64,000 nucleotides of DNA from DATMNR01 sp963702765 (GTDB taxonomy: Bacteria > Chloroflexota > Ktedonobacteria > Ktedonobacterales > Ktedonobacteraceae). Positions 8,812-17,840 of this stretch are shown here, piece by piece (within the stretch, counting starts at the first letter, position 1; every line of letters begins with the position of its first letter). The stretch lies in contig CAVPEB010000030.1 of NCBI GenBank assembly GCA_963702765.1, positions 61,118 through 125,117 on the forward strand, given 5' to 3'. The notes under the pieces were generated by a model, which did no database searches, was not told the DNA's origin, and saw only the letters and a list, made by a program, of their open reading frames with translations. Made by a program: the position numbers and the translations under genes.

Positions 8812-9897
8812 TCACTCTGAGCGTTCTGAAAGCCAGGAGTCAATATGCGGCCAGGTAAATTTCAGCGCCCCACTTCCTGCCATCATACCAATGTGTCCTC
8901 CCTTTACCTTCAATAGGAGCTGATCCTCGCTGCTGACCTTTGTCATAATGCTCTCTGATTGGCATGGCGGCGAAATATGATCACCCAGTGCGATCACATT
9001 AAGCAGGTTGGCGCGTATACGGCTGAGGTCTACTCGTTCACCACGAATGACCATCTTGCCTTGAATTAGTCGGTTCTCCTGGTAAAGTTCCTTGATAAGC
9101 TGCAGGTAGGTTGCACCAGCCATTGGTATGAGATCGGTGACCCAGGTATTCATGGCGTGCCATGATTTAACAATACGAGGGTTATCCAAGTTGTCCCACA
9201 GTGTTAAGTAGGAACCAATATAGTTTTCGACCGGCTTAAGTGCCTTAGCACCATAGTCAATCATCTCGCCTGGTACATTACCGAAAGCGGTAACAATTTT
9301 ACCGGGATCAAAACTTTTATCGTTGACCCAGCGTACAAAGCCTCCAGCCTTCTTATCCGTGAAATCCAGAGGTGCTGTCAGAAGCAGGAGGTTTTTGAGA
9401 CCATCATCTGGTCGAAGGGAGGCATAGATCGTCGAAAGGATCGCGCCAATGCACCAGCCCAACATGCTGAACTCCTGGCTTCCCGAGACGGCTTTCACTT
9501 TGCGAACGACGCGTGTGAGGTAATCCAACACATAATCATCGAATTTCAGATCTTTGTCCTCAAGACCAGGTATTCCCCAGTCGAGCAGGTAGACATCATA
9601 GCCTTGCTTGACCATGTACTCGATAAAACTATAGCCTGGCCGCAGATCGAGTATATATGGTTTGTTCATGAGTGCAAAGACGAGCAATAAGGGAACCTTG
9701 TGCCGCTGCTCGGCAGGTACAACGGGAATGTAGCGGTACAGCCTGGCTTTGTTCAGTGTCCAGATTACCTGTTTCGGTGTCTGGGCAACCAAGGCTCGGC
9801 TGGTCGTGACCTTCAATAAGGTTCGGTAGTTCTCCTCTATCTGTTGCAGTTCGCTCTGTAGATCTTCTGGTGTTGAGGGTAAGTGTGATGAAGCCAT
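8812..9897 (-). CDS. phaC: Class III poly(3-hydroxyalkanoate) synthase, catalytic subunit PhaC
   Basis: 361 residues, the usual length for class III PhaC. It polymerises (R)-3-hydroxyacyl-CoA into PHA at the granule surface. The catalytic triad is visible: Cys149 in the lipase-like box GWCIG (the same residue number as in the Allochromatium enzyme), Asp306 in ALGDHISP and His335 in KGGHIG. Its ATG overlaps the TAA of the upstream subunit gene by one base (TAATG at 9895-9899), so translation is coupled and a 1:1 complex is expected. It is the last gene of the minus-strand PHA locus and is followed by a clear terminator. A second, class I synthase lies at 39059. Confidence 0.95.
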   Translation of the reverse strand: MASSHLPSTPEDLQSELQQIEENYRTLLKVTTSRALVAQTPKQVIWTLNKARLYRYIPVVPAEQRHKVPLLLVFALMNKPYILDLRPGYSFIEYMVKQGYDVYLLDWGIPGLEDKDLKFDDYVLDYLTRVVRKVKAVSGSQEFSMLGWCIGAILSTIYASLRPDDGLKNLLLLTAPLDFTDKKAGGFVRWVNDKSFDPGKIVTAFGNVPGEMIDYGAKALKPVENYIGSYLTLWDNLDNPRIVKSWHAMNTWVTDLIPMAGATYLQLIKELYQENRLIQGKMVIRGERVDLSRIRANLLNVIALGDHISPPCQSESIMTKVSSEDQLLLKVKGGHIGMMAGSGALKFTWPHIDSWLSERSE

Positions 9898-10448
9898 TAA
9901 TGTTCCCCTTTTGCTTTGTGTTGCGCCGTATCTGCTTGCGAAGTGCTAGATACGCCAGCGTTTTTGCCTTTCATTTTGGCTGCACGCGTTTCACCAGAAG
10001 CGTGAGCGCCATTACCGCCATTATTAGGACGGGTGTGAGTCGTTGCTGGTATGTCAGCAGCATGGTTTGAAGCAGAGAGAGCCTGCATGGTGTGTAGGAT
10101 GTCATCGAGTTTGGCATCCTGATCGTCCATACGCATCTCAATGTTAGTCAAGCGCTCAGCCAAACTTGTCACATCAGAGCGCATCGGCATATTTAATCCA
10201 GTCAGTACCTGGGTCATAGTCATGTCGATAATTCGCTTCATTGGCTGTGACATGGTCAGATAGCTATCTAACCATTGCCCTGTTGCCTGACTGTACTCGT
10301 CTGAATTGACCATGTCAATCATCATCTTGGACCAACTCTCCATGCTGGTATCCCGCATCGATTTCCAGTTTTTCAAGTTGGCTTCCCACATAGTATTCAT
10401 AGTTTCAAATGGATCAAGTGGATTGGTGGATTCTGGTTCATTGCTCAT
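9897..10448 (-). CDS. phaE: PHA synthase accessory subunit (PhaE/PhaR-like)
   Basis: 183 residues, shorter than classical PhaE (about 350) and nearer the PhaR length of class IV systems. The first 115 residues are helical and amphipathic, with a conserved-looking block around the sequence NMPMRSDVTSLAERL, followed by a coiled-coil segment. The rest is a low-complexity Ala/Thr/Lys-rich tail. PhaE or PhaR forms the active complex with PhaC and is needed for polymerisation. The one-base overlap with phaC fixes the assignment. The length leaves open whether the pair should be called class III or IV; the PhaC sequence numbering favours III. Confidence 0.85.
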   Translation of the reverse strand: MSNEPESTNPLDPFETMNTMWEANLKNWKSMRDTSMESWSKMMIDMVNSDEYSQATGQWLDSYLTMSQPMKRIIDMTMTQVLTGLNMPMRSDVTSLAERLTNIEMRMDDQDAKLDDILHTMQALSASNHAADIPATTHTRPNNGGNGAHASGETRAAKMKGKNAGVSSTSQADTAQHKAKGEH

Positions 10449-10713
10449 TGTATATAGTGGTTCCTTTCCTTCAAATTAGCTTTTCTTTCAAGAGTGACAA
10501 TGGTCGAAGCAGGTTGGACCGCATTTGAATGATCTCGATAACCGACAGTGCAACGAAGTATCCCCACATGTATTGAATGACCATTAAGTATATCTCTGAT
10601 GATCATCCGCTACACCAATATCAATCACAGTAGACGGCATTCTTGTTGTACCACTGGATACCAATTTTATTAGCGTTAATTGGCATCCAGTGTGGAAGAG
10701 TCGCATTTGTGCT

Positions 10714-11898
10714 TACAAGGCTTCAAAGATGGCAGCGATGCCCTGACCTCCTCCGATACACATGGTGACAAGTGCGTACCTGCCCTTAGATGCGCCGGAG
10801 TTCGTACAAAGCCTTCACCGTTAAGATGCACCCAGTCGCACTAATAGGATGACCAAGCGAGATGCCACTGCCGTTCGGGTTTGTGCGATCGGGCGGCAAG
10901 TCCAAATCTCGCATGACTGCCAGCGCTTGAGCTGCAAAGGCTTCATTGAGTTCAATCACATCCATGTCTTTGATGGCCAGATTGGCTCGTTCGAGCACCT
11001 TGCGCACGGCTGGGACTGGTCCGATGCCCATGTATTTCGGATCGACACCGGAATGTGCGTAGGCTACCAGGCGCCCTAATGGATGCAATCCACGTTGCTG
11101 TGCTTCATTGGCTTCCATCAACACAACTGCTGCTGCGGCGTCGTTGATACCTGAGGCATTGCCTGCGGTCACAGTTCCGTCACCTTTGAATGCCGGGCGC
11201 AATTTCGCCAGCTTCTCCAAGGACGTATCTGCCTTGACATGCTCGTCAGTGTCGAAGACCACTGTCTGGCCTTTGACCTTGCTTTCAATCGGCAAGATTT
11301 GCTCCTTGAAATACCCCGCGGCGATAGCTGCTGCCGCACGCTGGTGACTCTGGAGTGCTAACTCATCCTGTGCCTGGCGGGTGATGCCCCATTTCTCTGC
11401 GACGTTTTCAGCGGTGACGCCCATGTGGCAATCATCAAAAGGATCACTAAGACCTCCAAGCATTGAGTCAATCAACTTCCCATCACCCATGCGCTGTCCC
11501 CAGCGTGCTCCCGGGAGCCAATATTGGCTGCGGCTCATCACTTCCGCTCCGCCACCGATAGCCACTGTAGTATCCCCCATATAAATGGTCTGGGCTGCTG
11601 AAACAATGGCTTGCAAGCCACTCCCACAAAGACGGTTGAGTGTTAAAGCGGGTGTCTCGACGGGAATGCCGCCGTTCACAGCGGCCACTCGAGCAAGATA
11701 CATGTCATGAACGTCGGTGTGAATCACATTTCCGAAAACCACATGCTCCACGTCTGCTGGGGCAATTCCCGCCCGCTTTATTGACTCACGGACGACTGCA
11801 GCTCCCAATTCGGTAGGAGGTTTGTCCTTTAAACCTCCGCCAAAGTCTCCAATGGCGGTGCGCACGCCGCTCAAGACGACGACTTCAGGTTGTGCCAT
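10714..11898 (-). pseudogene. phaA: Acetyl-CoA acetyltransferase PhaA, frameshifted near its C-terminus
   Basis: The frame from 11898 encodes 370 residues of a biosynthetic thiolase: the acyl-accepting Cys91 in LCGSGLQ and the GHPISATG His motif are present. It then stops at 10786 after LYELRR. Moving by one base near 10795 opens a frame that reads GRYALVTMCIGGGQG and ends at 10714, exactly the missing thiolase C-terminus with its second catalytic Cys. The restored protein would be about 394 residues, the family's normal size. As written, the product lacks the proton-donating Cys and should be inactive. In the PHA route this enzyme joins two acetyl-CoA to acetoacetyl-CoA. Sequencing error is quite possible. 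Confidence 0.85.
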
Positions 11899-12003
11899 GT
11901 TCTTTTTTCTCCTTCTGCTCTGCTTCTTTTGCGTTCCGCCTGACTGCGAAGCAGCACATGCCTCACCGTTGTTGGCGGGACGGATTGGTGCTACTCAGAA
12001 CGA

Positions 12004-12750
12004 TTACTGCATATAAGCTCCACCATTCATATTGAGGGTTTCGCCGGTATAATAATCACCATCGACGATGAGGTAGTGTACAGCACGGGCTACCTCTTGA
12101 GGTGTGCCGGCCCGACCGAGGGGTATCCGAGCCAGGATCGCCTCCTTTGCCTTGGCTGGAATCGCCTCGTACATCTCTGTTGCTACGTACCCGGGACAAA
12201 TAGCGTTGACTGTTACGTTGTAGCGAGCCAGTTCAATGGCTGCCGTTTTCGTGAAACCAATGATGCCAGCTTTGGCGGCAGAATAATTGGCCTGGCCGAA
12301 GCTGCCCAATTCGGCATTCATGGAGCTAATGTTAATGATTTTGCCGCTCTTCTGCTGCATGAAGTGAGGGATCGTTGCTCTCACTGTGTAGAAGTAACTG
12401 CTCAAGTCAGCCTTAATGACCGTATCCCAGTCATCTGTGGAAAGATTTTTCATCGTGCGGTCAATGTTGATAGCAGCATTATTGACCAGCACGTCTATCC
12501 TACCAAACCTCTGTAAGGTCTCATCGATGAGCCTGACGGCCTGCGCTGGATCTGATACATCGGCCTGAATCGCGACCGACTCTGAACCACTTTGCTTTAA
12601 ATGGGCTACCACATCTTCGGCAGCCTCCCTACTTTGGTGATAGTTCACTATCACTTTGGCTCCAGATTGACCAAGTTCTTCCGCAATAGCACGACCAATG
12701 CCCCTGGATGATCCTGTGATTACAACAACTGCTCCATCCAATGATCCCAT
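12004..12750 (-). CDS. phaB: Acetoacetyl-CoA reductase (short-chain dehydrogenase) PhaB
   Basis: 248 residues, a complete short-chain dehydrogenase. The cofactor motif is GSSRGIG (about residues 13-19), NNAAIN marks the central strand, the catalytic Ser is in ISSMN and the catalytic pair in YSAAK. It would reduce acetoacetyl-CoA to (R)-3-hydroxybutyryl-CoA with NADPH, the monomer for PhaC. Place in the locus, between phasin and thiolase genes, supports PhaB over the related fatty-acid enzyme FabG. A four-site TGTGA promoter box lies at 12843-12907, giving an untranslated leader of roughly 85 bases. A second, frameshifted relative is at 43577. Confidence 0.9.
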   Translation of the reverse strand: MGSLDGAVVVITGSSRGIGRAIAEELGQSGAKVIVNYHQSREAAEDVVAHLKQSGSESVAIQADVSDPAQAVRLIDETLQRFGRIDVLVNNAAINIDRTMKNLSTDDWDTVIKADLSSYFYTVRATIPHFMQQKSGKIINISSMNAELGSFGQANYSAAKAGIIGFTKTAAIELARYNVTVNAICPGYVATEMYEAIPAKAKEAILARIPLGRAGTPQEVARAVHYLIVDGDYYTGETLNMNGGAYMQ

Positions 12751-12842
12751 TTGTAACTCCTTTCCATTTGTAGTAGCGCAATCCCTTGTGATCGATAACT
12801 AGTACACAAAAAACTACGAAATAACACCTACACTTCGGAAGA

Positions 12843-12907
12843 AGGATACTCTTGTCTTATCACAAAGGCATCACAGAGAACCAAATGAGCATCACTAAAG
12901 AATCACA
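12843..12907 (-). promoter_or_regulatory. Four-site TGTGA activator box and -10, upstream of phaB
   Basis: On the minus strand the half-sites are TGTGA (12907-12903), AGTGA (12896-12892), TGTGA (12875-12871) and TGTGA (12864-12860), at offsets 0, 11, 32 and 43. A TATCCT -10 box sits at 12848-12843, offset 59. There is no separate -35 hexamer, as expected where an activator replaces it. Confidence 0.8.
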
Positions 12908-12959
12908 ATAAAAATTGTAACTACTCGCACCTAATCTCAACTAAATAGTAACTCACAGT

Positions 12960-12993
12960 AAGGGAGGTCGGGGCTGATGCTCCGACCTCCCTT
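12960..12993 (-). terminator. Hairpin after the phasin gene
   Basis: AAGGGAGGTCGG (12960-12971) pairs with CCGACCTCCCTT (12982-12993). The stem can close further to a four-base loop, giving about 15 pairs. It lies 26 bases past the phaP stop. No strong T-run follows, so termination may be partial. Confidence 0.65.
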
Positions 12994-13018
12994 GCTGGCA
13001 AGATCGTTGGATACAACT

Positions 13019-13615
13019 TTACTTAGTAGCTGTATGGACTGCCTGCCTTTCATGATGGGTAGCCTTTTCGGCTGTTCCCATACCCTGACGAGCCATCTTA
13101 TGAGAGGTATCTACTCCCTGAGCAACTATTGACTCGACAGTTTCCATTGCGCTCTCGTAATAGCGGAACGGGGAGGGGAAGAAGCCCCTATAGGCATCCC
13201 ACGTCCCACGTGCGAGCACAGAGAACGCCTCCCGCTGCTTGTGAGATTGCTCGGTCAGGGTGTGCATCAGTGTGCGCGTGCCCTCTACGTGACTTCTGAG
13301 CACCTCGGTTCCATTCTCGAGAACGCCCTGGACAAACTGGACATTGCGCTCTTGAGCCGCTACCATACTCTCAGTCACTGACTGGAAGAGCGGCTGGCCC
13401 TTTTCAGACGCTCCCATGAGCGTCTCCATCACGGTGCGAGTGCCCTCTGCATGGCTCTTGAACAGCTCTACCTCATCTTCAAAGATGCTCTGAGCAAATT
13501 TCCAATTTCGCTCTTGAGCCGCAACAGCGCTCTCGGCAATCACCCGGTTCGCTTCGCGTACTGACTCGCTCAGTTCCTCTGTTGCCTCGCTGACTGTATC
13601 CTCATACTTCACCAT
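13019..13615 (-). CDS. phaP: Phasin (PHA granule coat protein) with internal duplication
   Basis: 198 residues, almost wholly helical and without a signal peptide. Two copies of a roughly 50-residue unit are clear: SAVAAQERNWKFAQ...SHAEGTRT in the first part and SMVAAQERNVQFVQ...SHVEGTRT in the second. A GYG-free aromatic patch (RGFFPSPFRYYE) and a His-rich tail follow. Phasins coat PHA granules and set their number and size. Its place next to phaQ and upstream of phaB, as in the Bacillus PHA locus, supports the call. AAAGGGAGA precedes the start. The hairpin at 12960-12993 suggests that much of its message ends before phaB. Confidence 0.8.
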   Translation of the reverse strand: MVKYEDTVSEATEELSESVREANRVIAESAVAAQERNWKFAQSIFEDEVELFKSHAEGTRTVMETLMGASEKGQPLFQSVTESMVAAQERNVQFVQGVLENGTEVLRSHVEGTRTLMHTLTEQSHKQREAFSVLARGTWDAYRGFFPSPFRYYESAMETVESIVAQGVDTSHKMARQGMGTAEKATHHERQAVHTATK

Positions 13616-13742
13616 GATCTTATCTCCCTTTCATGCGTGCAGTTGCCTGCACAACTCTCTTACAATCAGTTCTCATCATTCCCGACCTGATCAACAAGCC
13701 AGGACTCGCCAGCCTGGATCTGGTTCACAACGCTTCAGATGC

Positions 13743-14168
13743 TTATTCCTCCCTGGTTACACCTGATCCTTTTTCACCCTCGGAGTGTTTTTCCCTCGGA
13801 GTGGGTTGACCAGTATAGATCCGGAAGAACGTATCCATCATCCTCTGATATTGATTCAGAGACTGTGCCCAGTAGTTTAGATAAGCTTCACCAGCATCCG
13901 TGATGGAGTACACACGGCGGGCTGGCCCGCCCTCAGAGGTATCCCAACTGGAACGCACCATCCCATCTTTTTCCATCTGCCGTAACGTGCGGTAGAATGT
14001 GCCAGGGTTCATGGCAGCTAATCCAAAGTGTGACATCTTCTCCATTAATTCATAGCCGTAGGAACTCCATTGCCTCAGCATCAAGAGAAGGACAGGCACT
14101 AACCAGTTCTTCGACCAGGCTTCATTCGCCGAGTTGTATCTTCCGTTGTCTCTGTTTTCCTCTGTCAT
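13743..14168 (-). CDS. phaQ: PadR-family repressor, PhaQ-like
   Basis: 141 residues. The winged-helix domain (about 25-105) has the PadR hallmarks: LLMLRQWSSYGYELME, the recognition part around NPGTFYRTLRQMEKDG and the wing around GGPARRVYSIT. A short helical dimerisation tail follows. PhaQ of Bacillus is a PadR-type repressor that responds to polyhydroxybutyrate and controls phaQ-phaP; the same gene order is seen here. Its own promoter overlaps an inverted repeat (14194-14224), which fits self-repression. Polymer sensing is inferred from the family, not visible in the sequence. Confidence 0.8.
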   Translation of the reverse strand: MTEENRDNGRYNSANEAWSKNWLVPVLLLMLRQWSSYGYELMEKMSHFGLAAMNPGTFYRTLRQMEKDGMVRSSWDTSEGGPARRVYSITDAGEAYLNYWAQSLNQYQRMMDTFFRIYTGQPTPREKHSEGEKGSGVTREE

Positions 14169-14193
14169 ATCGCACCCATCAGATTAATGATTT

Positions 14194-14235
14194 AGCATCT
14201 ATATGCATTTTACACTTATATGCTGAATGTGTCAA
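14194..14235 (-). promoter_or_regulatory. phaQ promoter with overlapping inverted repeat
   Basis: On the minus strand TTGACA (14235-14230) and TAAAAT (14212-14207) are 17 bases apart, a near-ideal housekeeping promoter. The inverted repeat AGCATcTATA / TATATGCT (14194-14224) covers the spacer, the -10 and the likely start point, where a bound repressor would block polymerase. Two TCACA sites 11 bases apart (14257, 14268) lie just upstream, but the second pair of the four-site box is missing. Confidence 0.75.
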
Positions 14236-14352
14236 GGGGTATTGAACAATATCTGCTCACAATTGTATCACAGTCAATGTGATTGAGGCTTTAGGGAAAT
14301 ATTCAGCGCGTGAAATTCATAATTAAGTGCTTCATTTGAGGGAAGTAAAAAC

Positions 14353-14405
14353 CGTATGAGACCATACAAAACCAAGTCTTATCTGGTTTTGTATGGTCTC
14401 ATACG
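14353..14405 (-). terminator. Strong rho-independent terminator of the acyl-CoA ligase gene
   Basis: Arms 14353-14373 and 14385-14405 match perfectly over 21 base pairs with an 11-base loop. On the minus strand the stem is followed by GGTTTTTAC, giving the T-run. It lies just past the restored stop of the ligase gene at 14427. Confidence 0.88.
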
Positions 14406-14426
14406 AATGCGTTCAGGCATATCCTC

Positions 14427-16080
14427 CTAGCTATGCGCCTGGCGCATTACCTTCTTATCTAGCTTTCCAACGCTGGTCTTCTCCAGTTTGTCCACGAATT
14501 GGACCTCGAGGCACGGCCCATTTTGAGATAACACCCTGCTCTGCCCAAACTTTGACATGAGCTTGAATGTGTTCCTCTGTAACTTTATTTTTGCTCTCCT
14601 CCTTCAACACGATCAACGCCAGTGGGCGCTCACCCCATTTGGGGTCTGGTATTGCAATGACCGCTACCTCGCTTACTCCTGGGTGCTGAGAGATGATGTC
14701 TTCGATCGCAAGAGAAGAAATCCATTCGCCCCCACTCTTGATAACGTCTTTGATACGATCAGTAATGAGCAGATAGCCTTCAGGATCGATAGTCCCGATA
14801 TCTTTGGTGTGCATATAGCCGCCGCGCCAAAGATCTTCTGAATTGGTTGGGTCATACAGGTAGCCTTGTGTGAGCCATGGAGCGCGGACAACTACTTCAC
14901 CGCTTGTCTTGCCATCGTGGGGAACATCTTGCATGTGCTCATCCACTATATGCAAGTCTACTAGCTGGATCGGCATACCTGCCTTGGTCAGGTATTCTAG
15001 TTGTATGTCTGCGTCCAGTTCGGTCAAGCTGGGTTTCAGTTGGGCAATCGACAAGACCGGGCAAGTCTCTGACAGACCGTAGCCCCCGAAGATGTCGATT
15101 CCCTTGTCCAGAGCCATCTTCGCCAGGCCCTTTGGCAAGGCTGAACCGCCGATGACTACCTTCCACCCAGACCAATCAATATCGCTGGCCCCTGGACTCG
15201 TCAGGAGCATGTGCAGAATGGTTGGTACACAATGGGAGAAGGTGACTTTTTCCTGTTTAATCAAGGACAACAACGTATCGGGCATGTAGCGGCCTGGATA
15301 GACCTGCTTGGTGCCCATGGCTGTTGCCACATAGGGAAAGCCCCAGGCATGCACGTGAAACATTGGGGTAATTGGCATGTAGACATCGCCTCGATGGAAG
15401 CACTGACGCTCAGCAGGGCTTGCTATCGATCCTAGCGTAGCTAGTGTATGTAATACAAGTTGCCGATGACTAAAGTAGACCCCTTTCGGATCCCCTGTCG
15501 TAGCTGTTGTATAAAATGTCGTTGCGCGAGTGTTCTCGTCAAAGTCGGGAAAATCGAAGTCTTCCGAACTTCGTGCCAGTAGTTCCTCGTATTCAGCGGC
15601 GAACTTGATTGATGGCGACGGACCCTGGGCATCAATGCCCCCATCGCTGAGCACGACAAAGAATTTTACCGTTTCCAGGCGATCCTTGATTGAGTCGAGA
15701 ATCGGCAAAAAATCGGTGTGACAGAGGATGACATCGGCCCTGGCATGATTGAGCGTGTAGAGAATCTGTGCCGGGGAGAGGCGGATATTCACGGTTTGTA
15801 AGACAGCTCCCATCATTGGAATGGCGAAGTAGCACTCCAAATAGCGATAGCTGTCCCAATCCATCACTGCTACCGTATCGCCCGGTTTGACTCCTAGTCC
15901 AGCTAGACCACTTGCCAACCTGCTAATACGTTGGCGCAGTGTTCGGTAGGTATAGCGACATATATCTCGGTATACAATTTCCTGGTCTGGAGCCGTCGCT
16001 AGCGGAGTGTGAAGCAGGTGCTTTATGAGTAACGGGTAGTCATATGCGGAAGGTGTATGTTCAATCAGCGATGCTGACAT
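14427..16080 (-). pseudogene. Fatty-acyl-CoA synthetase (AMP-forming), frameshifted near its C-terminus
   Basis: From the ATG at 16080 (AAAGGGGA upstream) the frame encodes an ANL-superfamily ligase of the medium/long-chain fatty acid type, with the phosphate-binding motif TTATTGDPKG and the GGYGLSETCP motif. After ISKWAVP, near base 14508, the sequence leaves the family and stops at 14455. A one-base shift restores EVQFVDKLEKTSVGKLDKK and a stop at 14427, which holds the catalytic lysine of the C-terminal domain. As written, the enzyme would bind ATP but lack that lysine. It lies 182 bases after a thiolase gene on the same strand and is probably cotranscribed with it. Error or real loss cannot be told apart here. 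Confidence 0.85.
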
Positions 16081-16186
16081 GGTAGTTCCCCTTTCTTTTC
16101 TATCGAATTGCATGGTGTTTCATTGATAAATGTGTCTACGCAACATTACTTCAGTTGAGACCATGCAACTAAGTATGATCTCATGC

Positions 16187-17473
16187 ATGTGCTTTCTGCC
16201 TCTCGTGGCGTGCTGGTGCCAGCACGCCAGGCAGTTGTTGCGCCGACACCCGATGAACTGTGCTACGAGAGACGCTCGATGATGGTTGCCAGACCCTGAC
16301 CACCACCGATACACAGGGTGGCTATGCCCAGTGTCTTGTTCTCTGTTTGCAATTCATTGAGCAGCGTCGCAATGATGCGCGCGCCACTACAGCCAAGCGG
16401 ATGACCCAGAGCCAGCGCACCGCCGTTAGGATTGAGCTTCTCGATATCGATGCCCATGACCTGGACCACCGAGAGCGTCTGGGCCGCGAACGCCTCGTTG
16501 ACCTCGATGATATCGATATCACTCAACTGCAACCCTGCTCGCTTGAGCGCCTTGCGCATGGCGGGCACAGGACCAATGCCCATGAGATCGGGTCGCACAC
16601 CGGCAACCGCCATCGAGACGACGCGAGCCAAGGGCTTGATCCCCAGGTCACGCGCCTTCTCGGCAGACATCAAGACGGCCGCCGCCGCCGCATCATTGAG
16701 TGGGCTGGAGTTGCCAGCCGTGACCGTGCCGTTGTGCTTGGAGAAGGCGGGTTCCAGCGTCGCCAGTTTCTCTAAGGAGGTCTCACGGCGTGGTCCCTCG
16801 TCGATCTCCATCACACGGCCATCGGGTAATGTCACCGGCACGATCTCGCGTTGGAAATGGCCGCTATCGGAGGCCGCGACCGCTTTCTGATGGCTGCGCA
16901 AGGCAAAGGCATCCTGCGCCTGGCGGCTGATCTGATACTGGCGCGCCAGGTTTTCCGCGGTGACGCCCATCGGGATATAGCTAGAGAGCGCATACTCCTG
17001 TTCGGCAGGAGGATAGGGAGAGGTATACTCGTCACCCTCCTTGTGCTTCATGAGGCGTGGGTTGAGGCTGGGACTAAAGCCCATCATGGGAACGCGTGAC
17101 ATGCTCTCGACCCCGCCTGCGACGAAGGCGTCGCCATAGCCCAGCATAATGCTCTGCGCCGCCATGTTGACGGCTTGCAAACTGGAGGCGCAGAAGCGAT
17201 TGACAGTGACGCCTCCCACCGTTTCGGGCAGGCCTGCCAGAGCGCCCACCAGGCGAGCCAGGTTCATGCCCTGCTCGCCTTCGGGGAAGGCACAGCCCAG
17301 AATAAGATCCTCAATCAGTGAACGATCGAGCTGTGGGACGCGCTCGAGGGCTGCGGTGACGGCAAAAGCCGCCAGGTCATCGGCACGCACATCTTTGAGT
17401 GCGCCCTTGTTGGCACGTCCGATGGGGGTGCGGACGGCGCTGACAATGACTGCTTCGTGCATAGTAAATTCTC
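16187..17473. repeat. Long direct repeat, copy A (thiolase gene and flanks)
   Basis: These 1,287 bases match 37117-38403 with about six substitutions and no gaps that I could find. The repeat covers the whole thiolase gene, about 75 bases past its stop and about 11 bases before its start. Identity falls sharply outside both ends. It includes a short hairpin at 16206-16229. Confidence 0.93.
16263..17462 (-). CDS. Acetyl-CoA acyltransferase (degradative-type thiolase), copy A
   Basis: 399 residues from the ATG at 17462 (a longer upstream frame has no support). The thiolase triad is intact: Cys91 in RFCASSLQ, the GHPLGCSG His and the Cys of CIGGGQG. The EGEQGMN loop is typical of FadA-type thiolases that cleave 3-ketoacyl-CoA in beta-oxidation, although condensation is possible. 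The protein is identical to that encoded at 37193-38392. The four-site box at 17672-17736 should drive it, with a leader of about 200 bases. The next gene downstream is a fatty-acyl-CoA ligase, which supports a role in fatty acid use. Confidence 0.93.
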   Translation of the reverse strand: MHEAVIVSAVRTPIGRANKGALKDVRADDLAAFAVTAALERVPQLDRSLIEDLILGCAFPEGEQGMNLARLVGALAGLPETVGGVTVNRFCASSLQAVNMAAQSIMLGYGDAFVAGGVESMSRVPMMGFSPSLNPRLMKHKEGDEYTSPYPPAEQEYALSSYIPMGVTAENLARQYQISRQAQDAFALRSHQKAVAASDSGHFQREIVPVTLPDGRVMEIDEGPRRETSLEKLATLEPAFSKHNGTVTAGNSSPLNDAAAAAVLMSAEKARDLGIKPLARVVSMAVAGVRPDLMGIGPVPAMRKALKRAGLQLSDIDIIEVNEAFAAQTLSVVQVMGIDIEKLNPNGGALALGHPLGCSGARIIATLLNELQTENKTLGIATLCIGGGQGLATIIERLS

Positions 17474-17671
17474 CTTCTTTCAGTGTGACTATCTTGACGA
17501 CGATATCTCTCTGCGGGACACATAAGAGGAGCAGCGGTGCATGCCTGAACAAGTTGGGAAGATGATCCCGCAGTATAAGTAGGCTGAAAAGCTCCTCTCG
17601 TTGTCCCACATTACCGTTCTCTTCCCCAGATGGGAAGAATGGTGCTCATTGACTTATCTTCTTCTCCTAAG

Positions 17672-17736
17672 AAGGTAACACCGCGAAATCACAATACCGT
17701 CACTTAGTCAGGAAAGAAGATCACATAACAATCTCA
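17672..17736 (-). promoter_or_regulatory. Four-site TGTGA box and -10, upstream of thiolase A
   Basis: Minus-strand half-sites are TGAGA (17736-17732), TGTGA (17725-17721), AGTGA (17704-17700) and TGTGA (17693-17689). The -10 box is TACCTT at 17677-17672. Spacing is the standard 0, 11, 32, 43, 59. Confidence 0.8.
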
Positions 17737-17775
17737 ATTCTGAGTTGAACTATAGCGCCCTACTCTTTCAGCCAT

Positions 17776-17840
17776 TGTGATGGATTTGTGTCGATGTAGT
17801 ATCTGGGTGTGATGGCATTGTGAGGTCAGCATTTTATACT
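17776..17840 (+). promoter_or_regulatory. Four-site TGTGA box and -10, facing glgX
   Basis: Half-sites TGTGA (17776), TGTGT (17787), TGTGA (17808) and TGTGA (17819), with TATACT at 17835-17840. It is back to back with the thiolase A box 40 bases away, so one set of bound activators could serve both directions. Confidence 0.82.

Noticed and set aside
16148..16182. Inverted repeat TGAGACCAT/ATGATCTCA as a terminator
   Set aside because: Only nine base pairs with one mismatch and no T-run; its resemblance to part of the 14353-14405 stem is probably chance.
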